DNA of 55,397 bases from Nonomuraea sp. MG754425 (GTDB lineage: Bacteria > Actinomycetota > Actinomycetes > Streptosporangiales > Streptosporangiaceae). Shown one piece after another: positions 34,887 to 43,865 of this stretch. Location of the stretch: positions 1 through 55,397 of the forward strand of contig NZ_SSXE01000092.1 of the NCBI RefSeq assembly GCF_021699195.1, in the 5' to 3' direction. The position numbers were made by a program, and so were the translations under genes. Numbering within the stretch: position 1 is the stretch's first letter; each line of letters begins with the position of its first letter. Below the pieces are notes generated by a model. The model saw nothing but the letters and a program-made list of their open reading frames with translations, was not told the DNA's origin and did no database searches.

Positions 34887-34910
34887 GCGGGGGGCCGGCG
34901 AGCCCCCCGC
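34887..34910. terminator. Bidirectional terminator between ADH and the TIM-barrel gene
   Basis: Perfect 9-bp stem GCGGGGGGC / GCCCCCCGC with loop CGGCGA, placed between two convergent stops. Confidence 0.75.
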
Positions 34911-34920
34911 GACCCCGACG

Positions 34921-35925
34921 TTACGTAGTGGAGAAGGCGGCGTCGAAGGCCGTGGTCGGCGGGGTGATGGCGTTGAGGCGGCGGATGTAGCCCAGCGCCT
35001 CCTTGGCCCCGTCGAGCCGGTCCATCCCGGCGTCCTCCCACTCGATCGAGATCGGCCCCTCGTAGCCGATCGCGTTCAGCGCGCGGAAGCAGTCCTCCCA
35101 CGGCACGTCGCCGCGGCCGGTCGAGACGAAGTCCCAGCCCCTGCGCATGTCCGCCCACGGCAGGTGCGACGACAGGCGGCCCCTGCGGCCGTCGCCGACC
35201 CGGACCCGGGTGTCCTTGCAGTCCACGTGGTAGATGCGGTCCTTGAAGTCGAGGATGAACCCGACCGGGTCGAGGTCCTGCCACACCATGTGGGAGGGGT
35301 CCCAGTTCAGGCCGAACGCGGGCCGGTGGCCGATGGCCTCCAGCGTGCGCACGGTGGTGTGGTAGTCGTAGGCGATCTCGCTGGGGTGGACCTCGTGCGC
35401 GAACCGCACCCCGACCTCGTCGAAGACGTCGAGAATGGGGTTCCAGCGGTCGGCGAAGTCCTGGTAGCCGGCATCGACCATCGAGGCCGGCACCGGCGGG
35501 AACATCGCGACCGTGTGCCAGATCGACGAGCCCGTGAAGCCCACCACGGTGTCCACGCCGAGCAGGGCGGCGGCGCAGGCGGTGTTCTTCATGTCCTCGG
35601 CCGCCGCCCGGCGCACCGACTCGGGGTCGCCGGAGCCCCAGATACGGGCCGGGAGGATGGCCTTGTGGCGCTCGTCGATGGGGTGGTCGCAGACGGCCTG
35701 GCCCACGAGGTGGTTGGAGATCGTCCACACCTTCAGGCCGTGCTTGTCGAGCTGCGCGCGCTTCTGCTCCACGTACGAGGGGTCCTCGACCGCCTGGGCC
35801 ACGTCGAAGTGGTCGCCCGAGCAGGCGATCTCCAGCCCGTCGTAGCCCCACTCGGCGGCCAGCCGGCACACCTCCTCGAACGGCAGGTCCGCCCACTGCC
35901 CGGTGAACAGGGTGACTGGTCGCAT
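34921..35925 (-). CDS. Sugar phosphate isomerase/epimerase-like TIM-barrel protein
   Basis: 334-residue AP_endonuc_2-fold protein. Metal-site acidic and histidine residues are visible in the usual strands: GLEIACSGDHFD, VGFTG, FAHEVHPSEIAYDY, GLNWDPSHMVWQ, YHVDCKDT and ISIEWEDAGMD. Relatives act as ketose epimerases or inosose isomerases. It is the last gene of the ROK-controlled sugar operon. The ATG at 35925 shares a base with the upstream stop (TGATG). Substrate unknown; a keto-inositol or 3-keto-sugar fits the Gfo/Idh neighbour. Confidence 0.78.
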   Translation of the reverse strand: MRPVTLFTGQWADLPFEEVCRLAAEWGYDGLEIACSGDHFDVAQAVEDPSYVEQKRAQLDKHGLKVWTISNHLVGQAVCDHPIDERHKAILPARIWGSGDPESVRRAAAEDMKNTACAAALLGVDTVVGFTGSSIWHTVAMFPPVPASMVDAGYQDFADRWNPILDVFDEVGVRFAHEVHPSEIAYDYHTTVRTLEAIGHRPAFGLNWDPSHMVWQDLDPVGFILDFKDRIYHVDCKDTRVRVGDGRRGRLSSHLPWADMRRGWDFVSTGRGDVPWEDCFRALNAIGYEGPISIEWEDAGMDRLDGAKEALGYIRRLNAITPPTTAFDAAFSTT

Positions 35926-36887
35926 CAATCCTCCACGTTCGTGTAGCGGCTGCCGTCAGCCGCGCTGCGCTCGACCGCCTCCAGCACCCGCTGCACCCGC
36001 AGCCCGTCGGCGAACGACGGCGTCGGGTCGGCCCCGGTGGCGACCGCTTCCAGGAAGTCCTTGATCTCGTGGGTGAAGGTGTGCTCGTAGCCGAGGCCGT
36101 GGCCGGGCGGCCACCAGGCGCCGACGTAGGGGTGGTCGGGCTCGGTGACCAGGATGCGCTCGAAGCCGCCGCCGCCGGCGCTGAACCACAGCTCGTTCAT
36201 GGCCTCGAAGTCGAAGGCCAGGCTGCCGAGCGAGCCGTTGATCTCGATGCGCATCGCGTTCTTGCGCCCGTTGGCGAAGCGGGTCGCCTCGAACGAGGCC
36301 ACCGCCCCGCCCGACATGCGGCCGATGAACAGGGCCGCGTCGTCCACCGTGACCGCGCCGCGCTCGGTGGATCCGGTGGCGCCGAGCCCGGCCGACCCTG
36401 TCGCGAGCGGCCGTTCCCTGATGAACGTCTCGGTCAGCGCCGACACGCCCGCGACGTTCTGGCCGGTGATGAACTGGGCGGCGTCCACGATGTGCGCGCC
36501 GATGTCGCCGAGCGCGCCCGAGCCCGCCTTGTCCTTCTGCAGCCGCCAGACCAGCGGGAACTCGGGGTCGACGATCCAGTCCTGGAGGTACTGCGCCCGC
36601 ACGTGCCTGATCTCGCCGATCCGGCCCTGCTCGACGTACCGGCGGGCGACGACGATCTGCACGTCGTCGCGTTCGACCAGCACTCTCCAGTCCGTCTCGA
36701 CGGCGGCCCAGCCGAGCTGCGCGGCCGCGGCCTCGGTGGGTTCCTTGGACCGGCCGGCGAGCACCGCCATGCGCGGCGTCAGCGGCAGGTCGAAGAACGC
36801 CCCGACGCTGCGCCATGCCTGGGAGTGGACGCGGCCCATGAAGGCGTAGCCGACCATGCCCACGCCGATGGTGGTTCTGTCTGACAT
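35925..36887 (-). CDS. Gfo/Idh/MocA oxidoreductase with an in-frame internal deletion
   Basis: 320 residues where relatives have about 385-390. The N-terminal Rossmann part is normal (GVGMVGYAFMGRVHSQAW, then WRVLVERDDVQIV), but at residues 79-82 it jumps straight to ARRYVEQGRIGEIRHVRAQYLQDW. The missing part, some 65-75 residues, should hold the GDSH turn, the ALEAGKHVLCEKP motif with the catalytic lysine, and the next helices. The C-terminal domain (GSGALGDIGAHIVDAAQFITG onwards) is complete. The frame is kept, so a protein is made, but normal NAD-dependent sugar oxidation is unlikely. An assembly error is possible. The neighbours imply an original sugar- or inositol-dehydrogenase role. Confidence 0.75.
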   Translation of the reverse strand: MSDRTTIGVGMVGYAFMGRVHSQAWRSVGAFFDLPLTPRMAVLAGRSKEPTEAAAAQLGWAAVETDWRVLVERDDVQIVVARRYVEQGRIGEIRHVRAQYLQDWIVDPEFPLVWRLQKDKAGSGALGDIGAHIVDAAQFITGQNVAGVSALTETFIRERPLATGSAGLGATGSTERGAVTVDDAALFIGRMSGGAVASFEATRFANGRKNAMRIEINGSLGSLAFDFEAMNELWFSAGGGGFERILVTEPDHPYVGAWWPPGHGLGYEHTFTHEIKDFLEAVATGADPTPSFADGLRVQRVLEAVERSAADGSRYTNVED

Positions 36888-36904
36888 GCAACCCCCGATC
36901 AGGA

Positions 36905-37960
36905 TCAGGATTCGAAGCCGAGCGCCAGGTACTTCTCGACGTTGTCCTTCGTGATGGTCTCGGACGCGAGCGTGATGGACTGGGGAACCTGGTTCTCCAG
37001 CAGATCGCTCATGCCCTTCTCCTGTGCTATCAGACGCGCCAGTTTGATCGCCGAGGAGGCCATGGTCGGCGAGTACGTGACCGTGGCCTGCAGCACGGAG
37101 GTGCCCGACTGGATCTCGCGCATCGCGTTCAGCGAGCCGGCTCCGCCGACCATGACGAACTCGCTGCGACCGGCCTCCTTGATCGCGGCCAGCACGCCGA
37201 CGCCCTGGTCGTCGTCGTGGTTCCAGAGCGCGTCGATCTTCTTGTGCGCCTGGAGCAGCGAGGTGGCCACCTCGTTGCCGGTCTCGACGGTGAACTGGGC
37301 GTCCTGCTTGGCCGTGACGCTGAACCCGTACGTCTTCAGCGCGTCGGCGAAGCCCTTGCTGCGGTCCTGGGTCAGCGGCAGCGTGGCGATGCCCTGGATC
37401 TCGACGATCACGGGGTTGGCCGTGCCCTTGTCCTTGAGCTGCTTGCCGATGAAGTGCCCGGCGGCCACGCCCATGCCGTAGTTGTCGCCGCCGATCCACG
37501 TGCGGAAGGCCAGCTTGTTGGGGAAGATCCGGTCGAGGTTGACGACCGGGATGCCCGCCTCCGATGCCTGCAGCGCGACCTGGTTGAGCTGCTGGCCGTC
37601 GTTGGGCAGGATCACCAGCGCGTTCACCTTGGCCGCGATCAGCGACTCGACCGCGGAGATCTGCTGGTTGATGTCGTTGGTCGGCTCGACCGGCTTGAAG
37701 TCGATGTCGGTGTACTGCTTCGCGGTGGCCTCGGCGTTCTTGGCGATCGCCGCGATCCAGCCGTGGTCGGCCGCGGGCGCCGAGAAGCCGATGGTCACCT
37801 TGGTGCCGGGCTGGTCGTTGCCGCTGGCCGCGGGGGCCGGCGCCGCGGCGGCGCTGGTGGGCGCCGCCGCGGGCTCGTTGCTGGTGCAACCGGAAGCCAA
37901 CAGCGCGGCTCCGCCGAGCCCCCCGATGAGGAACCCCCTGCGCGCGACGTTGTCACTCAT
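36905..37960 (-). CDS. Sugar ABC transporter substrate-binding protein
   Basis: 351 residues. The N-terminus combines a twin-arginine-like ARRGFLIGG with a lipobox LASGC at about residue 25, so a Tat-exported lipoprotein is possible. An Ala/Pro linker follows, then a type I ribose-binding-like fold (VTIGFSAPAADHGWIAA, NALVILPNDGQQLN, DALWNHDDDQGVGVLAAI). It delivers a sugar or polyol to the adjacent permease/ATPase. The ATG overlaps the permease stop as ATGA. Confidence 0.85.
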   Translation of the reverse strand: MSDNVARRGFLIGGLGGAALLASGCTSNEPAAAPTSAAAAPAPAASGNDQPGTKVTIGFSAPAADHGWIAAIAKNAEATAKQYTDIDFKPVEPTNDINQQISAVESLIAAKVNALVILPNDGQQLNQVALQASEAGIPVVNLDRIFPNKLAFRTWIGGDNYGMGVAAGHFIGKQLKDKGTANPVIVEIQGIATLPLTQDRSKGFADALKTYGFSVTAKQDAQFTVETGNEVATSLLQAHKKIDALWNHDDDQGVGVLAAIKEAGRSEFVMVGGAGSLNAMREIQSGTSVLQATVTYSPTMASSAIKLARLIAQEKGMSDLLENQVPQSITLASETITKDNVEKYLALGFES

Positions 37961-38946
37961 GGTGCTCTCTCCTTCAGATTCCGCCGCTGGAGAAGGACGG
38001 CGACGACGATGATCAGGCCCTTAGCGATCAGTTGGTCGCTGGTGTTGAGCCCGTTGAGGATGAACAGGTTGGTGATGAGGGTGAAGATCAGCAGGCCCAG
38101 GATGGAGCCCACGATCGTGCCCCGGCCCCCGGTGAGCAGCGTGCCGCCGATGATCACGGCGGCGATGGCGTCGAGTTCGTACAGGTCTCCGTGGGTGGAG
38201 GAGCCCGTGGTCGTCCGCGCCATGATCAGGATGGCCGCGATGCCGCAGCACAGGCCCGACAGCCCGTACAGGAGCATGGAGTGCCGCCGCACGTCGATGC
38301 CGGCCAGCCGGGCCGCCTCGGGGTTGCCGCCCACCGCGTACGTGCGCCGCCCGAACGTCGTGCGGTTGAGCAGGATCCACCCCAGCACCACGACCAGGGC
38401 GAAGATGTAGACCAGCAGCGGGATGCCGAGCAGCCGGGTGGTGGACAACTCCACGATCGAGAAGTTGCCCTCCGAGATGAGCTGCGTCTTGCGGTCGGAC
38501 ATGCGCTGCGCCAGGCCCCGGGCGGCCACCAGCATCGCCAGCGTGGCGATGAACGGCACCAGCCGCCCGTAGGCGATCAGCCATCCGTTGAGCAGCCCCG
38601 CGCCGGTGCCGACGAGGATCGCGCAGATCGCCACCACCACCGGCCCGTACGACTGCGTGGCCACCGTGGTGGCCCACACGCTGGCCAGCGCCATGACCGC
38701 GCCCACCGACAGGTCGATGCCGCCGCCGATGATCACGAACGTGGCCCCGACCGTGATCACGCCGATCGTGGCGGCCAGCGACAGGATGCTGACCAGGTTG
38801 GAGGCGGTGGCGAAGTTCTCCGGCCGGGTGATCAGTCCGACGACGACCAGCAGCGCCAGCGCGCCGAGCAGACCGAGGTGGCGCATCTCGCCGATCCCGC
38901 GGATCGACGGCAGCGCCGGCGCGGCCTTGGTGGTGGGCTCCCCCAT
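37957..38946 (-). CDS. Sugar ABC transporter permease
   Basis: 329 residues of the RbsC class with eight or more hydrophobic segments, FVIIGGGIDLSVGAVMALAS and the ATPase-contacting loop GGNPEAARLAGIDVRR, both hallmarks of the family. ATG 38946 is favoured (GGGAGGG seven bases upstream); GTG 38949 directly before it is equally in frame. The start overlaps the ATPase stop. Confidence 0.85.
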   Translation of the reverse strand: MGEPTTKAAPALPSIRGIGEMRHLGLLGALALLVVVGLITRPENFATASNLVSILSLAATIGVITVGATFVIIGGGIDLSVGAVMALASVWATTVATQSYGPVVVAICAILVGTGAGLLNGWLIAYGRLVPFIATLAMLVAARGLAQRMSDRKTQLISEGNFSIVELSTTRLLGIPLLVYIFALVVVLGWILLNRTTFGRRTYAVGGNPEAARLAGIDVRRHSMLLYGLSGLCCGIAAILIMARTTTGSSTHGDLYELDAIAAVIIGGTLLTGGRGTIVGSILGLLIFTLITNLFILNGLNTSDQLIAKGLIIVVAVLLQRRNLKERAP

Positions 38947-40430
38947 CACGCCGCCCTCCCATTCATGATCATGTCCAGTACGGCGTGCTCGTCCAGTTCG
39001 CCCGCCTCCCCTTCGTGGATGACCGTGCCTTCGCGCAGCACCAGCACCCGGTCCGCCAGGCCCAGCACCTCGGGTACCTCGCTGGAGACCAGCAGCACGC
39101 CGATGCCCCGCTCGGCCAGGTCGTGGATGACCGCGTACAACTCGGCCCTGGCGCCGACGTCCACGCCCCGGGTCGGCTCGTCGAGCAGGAGCAGCTTGCG
39201 CCCGCCGAGCAGCCAGCGCGCCAGCACGGCCTTCTGCTGGTTGCCGCCCGACAGGGTCCTGATCGGGCGTTCCGGGTCGGGTGGCCGGATGTCCAGCAGT
39301 TCCGACAGGCGCTGGGCCTCGGCCCGCTCGCGCTTGCGGTCGATCCAGCCGAACCTGGCGAACCCCGGCAGGGTGCCCAGCGTGATGTTGGCCGTGACGC
39401 TCTGGTCGAGCAGCAGGGCCTGCGCCTTGCGCTCCTCGGGGGCCAGGCCCATGCCCCTCCTGACCGTGCCGACCACGCCCCGGCGCACCGGGCGGCCGTC
39501 GAGCAGCACCCGGCCCGTGGCCGGGCGGGCGCCGTAGACGGCCTCCAGGATCTCCGAGCGGCCCGAGCCGACGAGCCCGGCCAGGCCGACGATCTCACCC
39601 GCCCGTACGGAGAAGGAGACGTCGCCGAAGACCCCCGGCGAGCTCAGGCCCTCGACCCTGAGCACCTCCTCGCCCGGCTCGCGACCGCCTCTGGGCGGGA
39701 AGACGTACTCGACGTTGCGGCCGGTCATGAGCGAGACGATGCGCTGGGTCGGCGTCTCGCGCGCGGGCAGGCCGACGGCGACCGTGCGGCCGTCCTTCAG
39801 CACCGTGACGCGGTCGCCGATCTCGCGGATCTCCTCCAGGCGGTGTGAGATGTAGACCACGGCCACACCCTGGGCGGTGAGCTCGCGGATGATGCGGAAG
39901 AGATTGGCCACCTCGTCGTGGGCGAGCGCGGCCGACGGCTCGTCCATGATGATCAGGCGGGCCTCGTGGGAGAGCGCGCGGGCCATGGAGACGACCTGCT
40001 TGGCCGCCGGCGGCAGCCGGCCGACCTCCGCCGAGGGCCGGATCTCCGGGTGGCCCAGGCGCTCCAGCACCTCGCGTGCGGCGCGCCTGCCCGCGGCCCG
40101 GTTCACGAAGCCGAGGCGGGCGTGCTCGTGGCCGAGGAAGATGTTCTCGGCCACGCTGAGGCCGTCCACCAGGTCGAGTTCCTGGTAGATGGTGGCGAAG
40201 CCGAGCTTGATGGCGTCGATGGGACTGCCGGGGCGCACTTCCGCCCCGTTGAACGAGATCGTGCCCTCGTCCGGCTGGTGTGCGCCGGCCAGCACCTTGA
40301 TCAGGGTGGACTTGCCGGCGCCGTTCTGGCCGAGCAGGCAGTGCACCTCGCCGGCCCGCACGTCCAGATCGACCCCGTCCAGCGCGCGCACGCCGGGGAA
40401 CTGCTTGACGATGCCCTTCATGACCAGCAT
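38946..40430 (-). CDS. Sugar ABC transporter ATPase, two nucleotide-binding domains
   Basis: 494 residues, RbsA/MglA type. Domain 1: GQNGAGKST, LPPAAKQVVSMARAL, LIIMDEPSAALAHDE. Domain 2: GLVGSGRSE (Walker A without the lysine, as usual for this class), LSGGNQQKAVLARWL and LLLLDEPTRGVDVGA with intact Walker B. Contrast the ATPase at 14658, where the deviation lies in Walker B. It is translated 26 bp downstream of the ROK regulator. ATG 40430 follows AAGGGA. Confidence 0.87.
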   Translation of the reverse strand: MLVMKGIVKQFPGVRALDGVDLDVRAGEVHCLLGQNGAGKSTLIKVLAGAHQPDEGTISFNGAEVRPGSPIDAIKLGFATIYQELDLVDGLSVAENIFLGHEHARLGFVNRAAGRRAAREVLERLGHPEIRPSAEVGRLPPAAKQVVSMARALSHEARLIIMDEPSAALAHDEVANLFRIIRELTAQGVAVVYISHRLEEIREIGDRVTVLKDGRTVAVGLPARETPTQRIVSLMTGRNVEYVFPPRGGREPGEEVLRVEGLSSPGVFGDVSFSVRAGEIVGLAGLVGSGRSEILEAVYGARPATGRVLLDGRPVRRGVVGTVRRGMGLAPEERKAQALLLDQSVTANITLGTLPGFARFGWIDRKRERAEAQRLSELLDIRPPDPERPIRTLSGGNQQKAVLARWLLGGRKLLLLDEPTRGVDVGARAELYAVIHDLAERGIGVLLVSSEVPEVLGLADRVLVLREGTVIHEGEAGELDEHAVLDMIMNGRAA

Positions 40431-40456
40431 CGGGAGGTCCCTTTCAGCGTCTACGT

Positions 40457-41614
40457 TCAGGCGTTGACGATGCGGTTGATGTTGTCGGGTGACAGGTAGT
40501 GCTCGATGGCGAGGATCCCGGCGCCGAGGGCGGCGGCGTTGATCCCCGTACGGCTGGGCGTGATCGACAGGTGGTGCGTGGCCAGCGGGAGCGAGCGGCG
40601 GTAGACCGCTTCCCTGATGCCGGCCAGCAGGTGTTCGTGCACCCGCGACAGCGCGCCGCCGATCACGATGACTTCGGGGTTGAAGAAGTTGACCAGGCTG
40701 GCCAGCACCTCGCCGATGTGCCGTCCGGCCTCTCTGACCAGCCGCAGCGCCTGGGTGTTGCCGGACTGGACGAGCGCCACCACGTCGGCGCCGCTCTCGG
40801 CCGGCAGGCCCAGTTCGGTCAGCCGGCGCGCGATGGCGGCTCCGCCGGCCACGGCCTCCAGGCAGGCGCTGTTGCCGCACCGGCAGCCGGCGTCCTCGTG
40901 GCCGCTGACCCGGATGTGGCCGATGTCGCCGGCCGAGCCCTGCGCGCCCCTGTGCAGCCTGCCCTCGGCCACGATGCCGCAGCCGATGCCGGTGCCGACC
41001 TTGACGAACAGCAGGTGCCGGGTGTCGGCGAACGCGCCCCGGTGCTCGCCGAGCGCCATCACGTTGACGTCGTTGTCCACGAGGACCTCGACCCCGTCGA
41101 AGTACTCGGGGACGGGGTAGTCGTTCCAGCCGGGCATGATCGGCGGGTTGTTCGGCCGGCCCGTGGCGAACTCGACCGGCCCCGGCACCCCGATCCCGAC
41201 GGCCCGCAGGATGCCGCGCGGCCGCCCCACCTGACCGAGCAACTGGTCGAGCCGCTGGTCCACGTGGGCGAGCACCTTGTCGGGGCCCTCGCCGATCAGC
41301 AGTGAGTCCTCGCACTCGGCCAGCACGTCGCCCGAGATGTCCATGAGCGCGACCCGGCAGTGGGTCGCGCCCAGGTCGACGCCGGCGAAGGCGTGGTCCT
41401 CGGTGTGCAGGCGGAGCTGGCGCGGCGGCCGGCCGCCGGTGGACTCGCCGCTCTCGGTCTCCTCGACCAGGCCGCGCTCGATCAGCGCGTCCACACGCTG
41501 GGAGATCGTGGACCTGGCCAGGCCGGTGAGCCTCGCCAAATCGGAACGGGTCGTCGCGGAGCCGGCGCTGATCAGTGTCAGCACGTCGCCGGCGGAGCCC
41601 GCCTGGGGGGTCAT
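40457..41614 (-). CDS. ROK-family transcriptional repressor
   Basis: 385 residues. An N-terminal winged helix (TRSDLARLTGLARSTISQRVDALIERGLV) is followed by a ROK sugar-kinase-like domain: AGVDLGATHCRVALMD, GIGVPGPVEF, VDNDVNVMALGEH, and the zinc motif GHEDAGCRCGNSACLEAVAGG (His/3 Cys). As the first gene of the ABC-Gfo/Idh-TIM operon it most likely represses its own transcription until the sugar or its phosphate is bound. ATG 41614 is chosen because longer in-frame starts extend into AT-richer promoter DNA. Confidence 0.85.
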   Translation of the reverse strand: MTPQAGSAGDVLTLISAGSATTRSDLARLTGLARSTISQRVDALIERGLVEETESGESTGGRPPRQLRLHTEDHAFAGVDLGATHCRVALMDISGDVLAECEDSLLIGEGPDKVLAHVDQRLDQLLGQVGRPRGILRAVGIGVPGPVEFATGRPNNPPIMPGWNDYPVPEYFDGVEVLVDNDVNVMALGEHRGAFADTRHLLFVKVGTGIGCGIVAEGRLHRGAQGSAGDIGHIRVSGHEDAGCRCGNSACLEAVAGGAAIARRLTELGLPAESGADVVALVQSGNTQALRLVREAGRHIGEVLASLVNFFNPEVIVIGGALSRVHEHLLAGIREAVYRRSLPLATHHLSITPSRTGINAAALGAGILAIEHYLSPDNINRIVNA

Positions 41615-41756
41615 GCCGCCGACAATAAGATCACCGATGGGGCAAATCAAGAGGGTGGATCGACCAAACTCCCCCAACTTCCGCCGAAGATCGAACAAAG
41701 ACCTGCTTAAAGCCAGAATCATCGACATTTCGGCAAGTGCCAGAAAACGCGGAAAT

Positions 41757-41781
41757 GCCGGCCCCCACGGTCGGGACCGGC
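41757..41781 (-). terminator. Hairpin downstream of the Hsd4A-like gene
   Basis: GCCGG / CCGGC arms continue after a one-base mismatch into CCC / GGG. The hairpin lies between the SDR stop and the ROK promoter and would end SDR transcription. Confidence 0.5.
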
Positions 41782-41806
41782 ACGTCCTGCTCCTCCGGAG
41801 ATCAGG

Positions 41807-42679
41807 TCAGAGCATGGCCTTCATCGAGTCGCCGGCCGTCAGCACGTACGGCTGCTCGGTCATCACCGAGCCCCAGTTGGCCGCGATCGCCTCGGGCGTG
41901 AGGTCGTCGGAGCGCCACCCCGGCCCCTCGGCCACGAACACCCGCGCCACCTTGCCGCCCCCGACCGTGAACACCTCGCCGCTGACCTCGCACGACTCGT
42001 GCACCAGGTAGGCCACCAGCGCGCTGACCCGCTCGGGGGTGAACCTGGCCTCGAACTCGGCCGGCAGCAGCGCCTCGGTCATCCGCGTCCAGGCGACGGG
42101 CGCGATCGCGTTGGCCCTGATGCCGTTGCGCGCGCCCTCGATGCCGATCGTCTTGGTCAGGCCGACCAGGCCCATCTTGGCGGTGGCGTAGTTGGCCTGG
42201 CCGAAGTTGCCGAACAGCCCGGCCGGGCTGGAGGTGTTGACCACGCGCCCGTAGCCGGCCCCCTTCATCAGCGGGTAGGCGGCCTGGCTGACGAGGTAGG
42301 AGCCGCGTACGTGCACGGCCAGCACGGCGTCGAACTCCTCGACCGTCATCTTCCCGAACGACTTGTCCCGCAGGATGCCCGCGTTGTTGACGACGATGTC
42401 GAGCTTGCCGAAGGCGTCCACGGCGGCCTGGACGACGGCCCTGGCGCCCTCGGGGGTGGCGATGTCGTCGGCGTTGGCGACGGCCTGGCCGCCGTTCTTG
42501 ACGATGAGGTCGACCACCTCGGCCGCCGGGCCCGCCGAGGCGCCCGTGCCGTCGAGCGCGCCCCCGAGGTCGTTGACGACGACCTTGGCGCCCCGCTCGG
42601 CCAGCAGGAGCGCGTGCGACCTGCCCAGGCCGTGCCCGGCCCCCGTGATGATCGCGACCCTGTCATCGAACCGAAGCAT
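41807..42679 (-). CDS. SDR of the MFE-2/Hsd4A type (steroid or beta-hydroxyacyl-CoA dehydrogenase)
   Basis: 290 residues. Cofactor loop TGAGHGLGRSHAL, NDLGG (typical of peroxisomal MFE-2-like SDRs), NNAGI, the catalytic Ser region NTSSPAGLFGNFGQ and YATAK. The insertion ALDGTGASAGPAAEVVDLI is characteristic of Hsd4A/MFE-2 dehydrogenases, which oxidise 3-hydroxyacyl-CoA side chains and 17-hydroxysteroids. GGGAGGTTCGG precedes ATG 42679. A degenerate KstR-like repeat lies 20-35 bp upstream. The steroid role is an inference from family and context. Confidence 0.8.
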   Translation of the reverse strand: MLRFDDRVAIITGAGHGLGRSHALLLAERGAKVVVNDLGGALDGTGASAGPAAEVVDLIVKNGGQAVANADDIATPEGARAVVQAAVDAFGKLDIVVNNAGILRDKSFGKMTVEEFDAVLAVHVRGSYLVSQAAYPLMKGAGYGRVVNTSSPAGLFGNFGQANYATAKMGLVGLTKTIGIEGARNGIRANAIAPVAWTRMTEALLPAEFEARFTPERVSALVAYLVHESCEVSGEVFTVGGGKVARVFVAEGPGWRSDDLTPEAIAANWGSVMTEQPYVLTAGDSMKAML

Positions 42680-42783
42680 CCGAACCTCCCAGGCGAGGAG
42701 AACAACATTCTAGTCACGAGTACGATAACCGCCCCGCCACCCGTTCCCTACCCCGCCCGGGACGCCGGTCCCGGGACGGCAGG

Positions 42784-43842
42784 TCAGGGCAGCCGCCACA
42801 GATCGGGCTCGCCCGCCTCCTTGACCACCCGCCCCTTCGCCGCCAGCCAGGCCAGGTGCGCCAGCGTCTCGTTGTTGGCCGAGCGCCGCATGAACGGCGG
42901 GATCGTCTCCCACGGCCGCGACCACGTCAGCCGGGTCGCCACGTCCCAGCAGGCGGCCCCGCCGGCCGCGCCCACCACCTGCTCGATCTCGGCCAGCCGC
43001 TCGTCGTGGTGGGCCAGCACCGCGTCCACCCGCTCGGCCAGTTCCAGGAACCGGTACTCGTGCGCGGGCAGCACCTCGTCCACGTCCAGCTTGCGTACGG
43101 CGGCCAGCGCGTCGAGGTAGTCGGCCAGCGGGTTCGGGCCCGACTGGGGGTGCACGGCCACGATGGGCGTGATCTTCGCCAGTACGTGGTCGCCGGAGAA
43201 CAGCACCCTGCGCTCCGGCGAGACGAAGCACAGGTGGCCGGGCGAGTGACCGGGCGTCCAGACGGCCCGCAGGTCCCAGCCGGGCAGCCCGAGGTCGTCG
43301 CCGTCCTCGACCAGGCGGTCCGGCCTGGCCATCGAGACCACGTGCCGGATCATCATGGAGGCGCCGGCCAGTTCGTCCAGCGTCAGGTCGGGGACGCCGC
43401 AGCGGCGCAGCAGTTCCCGCTCCCGCTGGACCAGGGAGTCGATGACCTCGTCGTCGTAACGCTCGCGCACCAGGCGCGCGTCGGCCGGGTGCAGCGCGAT
43501 CCAGGCGCCCGAGTTCTCCCTGACGCGGCCCGCCAGGCCGTAGTGGTCGGGGTGGATGTGGGTGACCAGCACGCCCTTGACGTCGGTGATCGCGTACCCG
43601 GCCACGCCGAGGCCCGCCACGAGCGCCTCGTACGCCTCGTCGGTGTTCCAGCCGGCGTCGACGATCGCCACGCCGTCGGGCAGTTCGAGGACGTAGACCA
43701 GCACGTACCGGAGGGGGTTGATCGGGATCGGCACCGGGATGGACCACAGCCCAGGACGCACCCGCTCGACTTCGGGGAACGTCCCGCCGACCCATGCCTC
43801 CCGCTGTGCCGCGTTCGAGGGGGTCACCACAAATTTCGCCAC
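42784..43842 (-). CDS. Metallo-beta-lactamase-fold hydrolase (paralogue of 9729-10751)
   Basis: 352 residues. The metal motif His95-x-His97-x-Asp99-His100 (THIHPDHYG), then TPGHSPGH and FSGDHVLA, matches the MBL at 9729 in layout, including the opening LWSIPVPIPINPLRYVLVY and a C-terminal winged-helix-like end (LTWSRPWETIPPFM against MTWNRPWDDLAPVL). Two paralogues beside steroid-type genes suggest hydrolysis of related thioester or lactone intermediates; no substrate can be assigned. GTG 43842 is the start. It diverges from the next gene over 45 bp. Confidence 0.8.
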   Translation of the reverse strand: MAKFVVTPSNAAQREAWVGGTFPEVERVRPGLWSIPVPIPINPLRYVLVYVLELPDGVAIVDAGWNTDEAYEALVAGLGVAGYAITDVKGVLVTHIHPDHYGLAGRVRENSGAWIALHPADARLVRERYDDEVIDSLVQRERELLRRCGVPDLTLDELAGASMMIRHVVSMARPDRLVEDGDDLGLPGWDLRAVWTPGHSPGHLCFVSPERRVLFSGDHVLAKITPIVAVHPQSGPNPLADYLDALAAVRKLDVDEVLPAHEYRFLELAERVDAVLAHHDERLAEIEQVVGAAGGAACWDVATRLTWSRPWETIPPFMRRSANNETLAHLAWLAAKGRVVKEAGEPDLWRLP

Positions 43843-43865
43843 ACGCCCGAATATAGTTCTGTGTC

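Noticed and set aside
42699..42714. KstR box upstream of the Hsd4A-like SDR
   Set aside because: On the minus strand it reads TAGAATGTTGTTCTCC: the half-sites are one base too far apart and the AAC core is lost. It is suggestive but too degenerate to list as an operator.
43848..43861. Second KstR-like site around ATATAGTTCTG
   Set aside because: Only one half-site (GTTCT) is present and the left half does not match.
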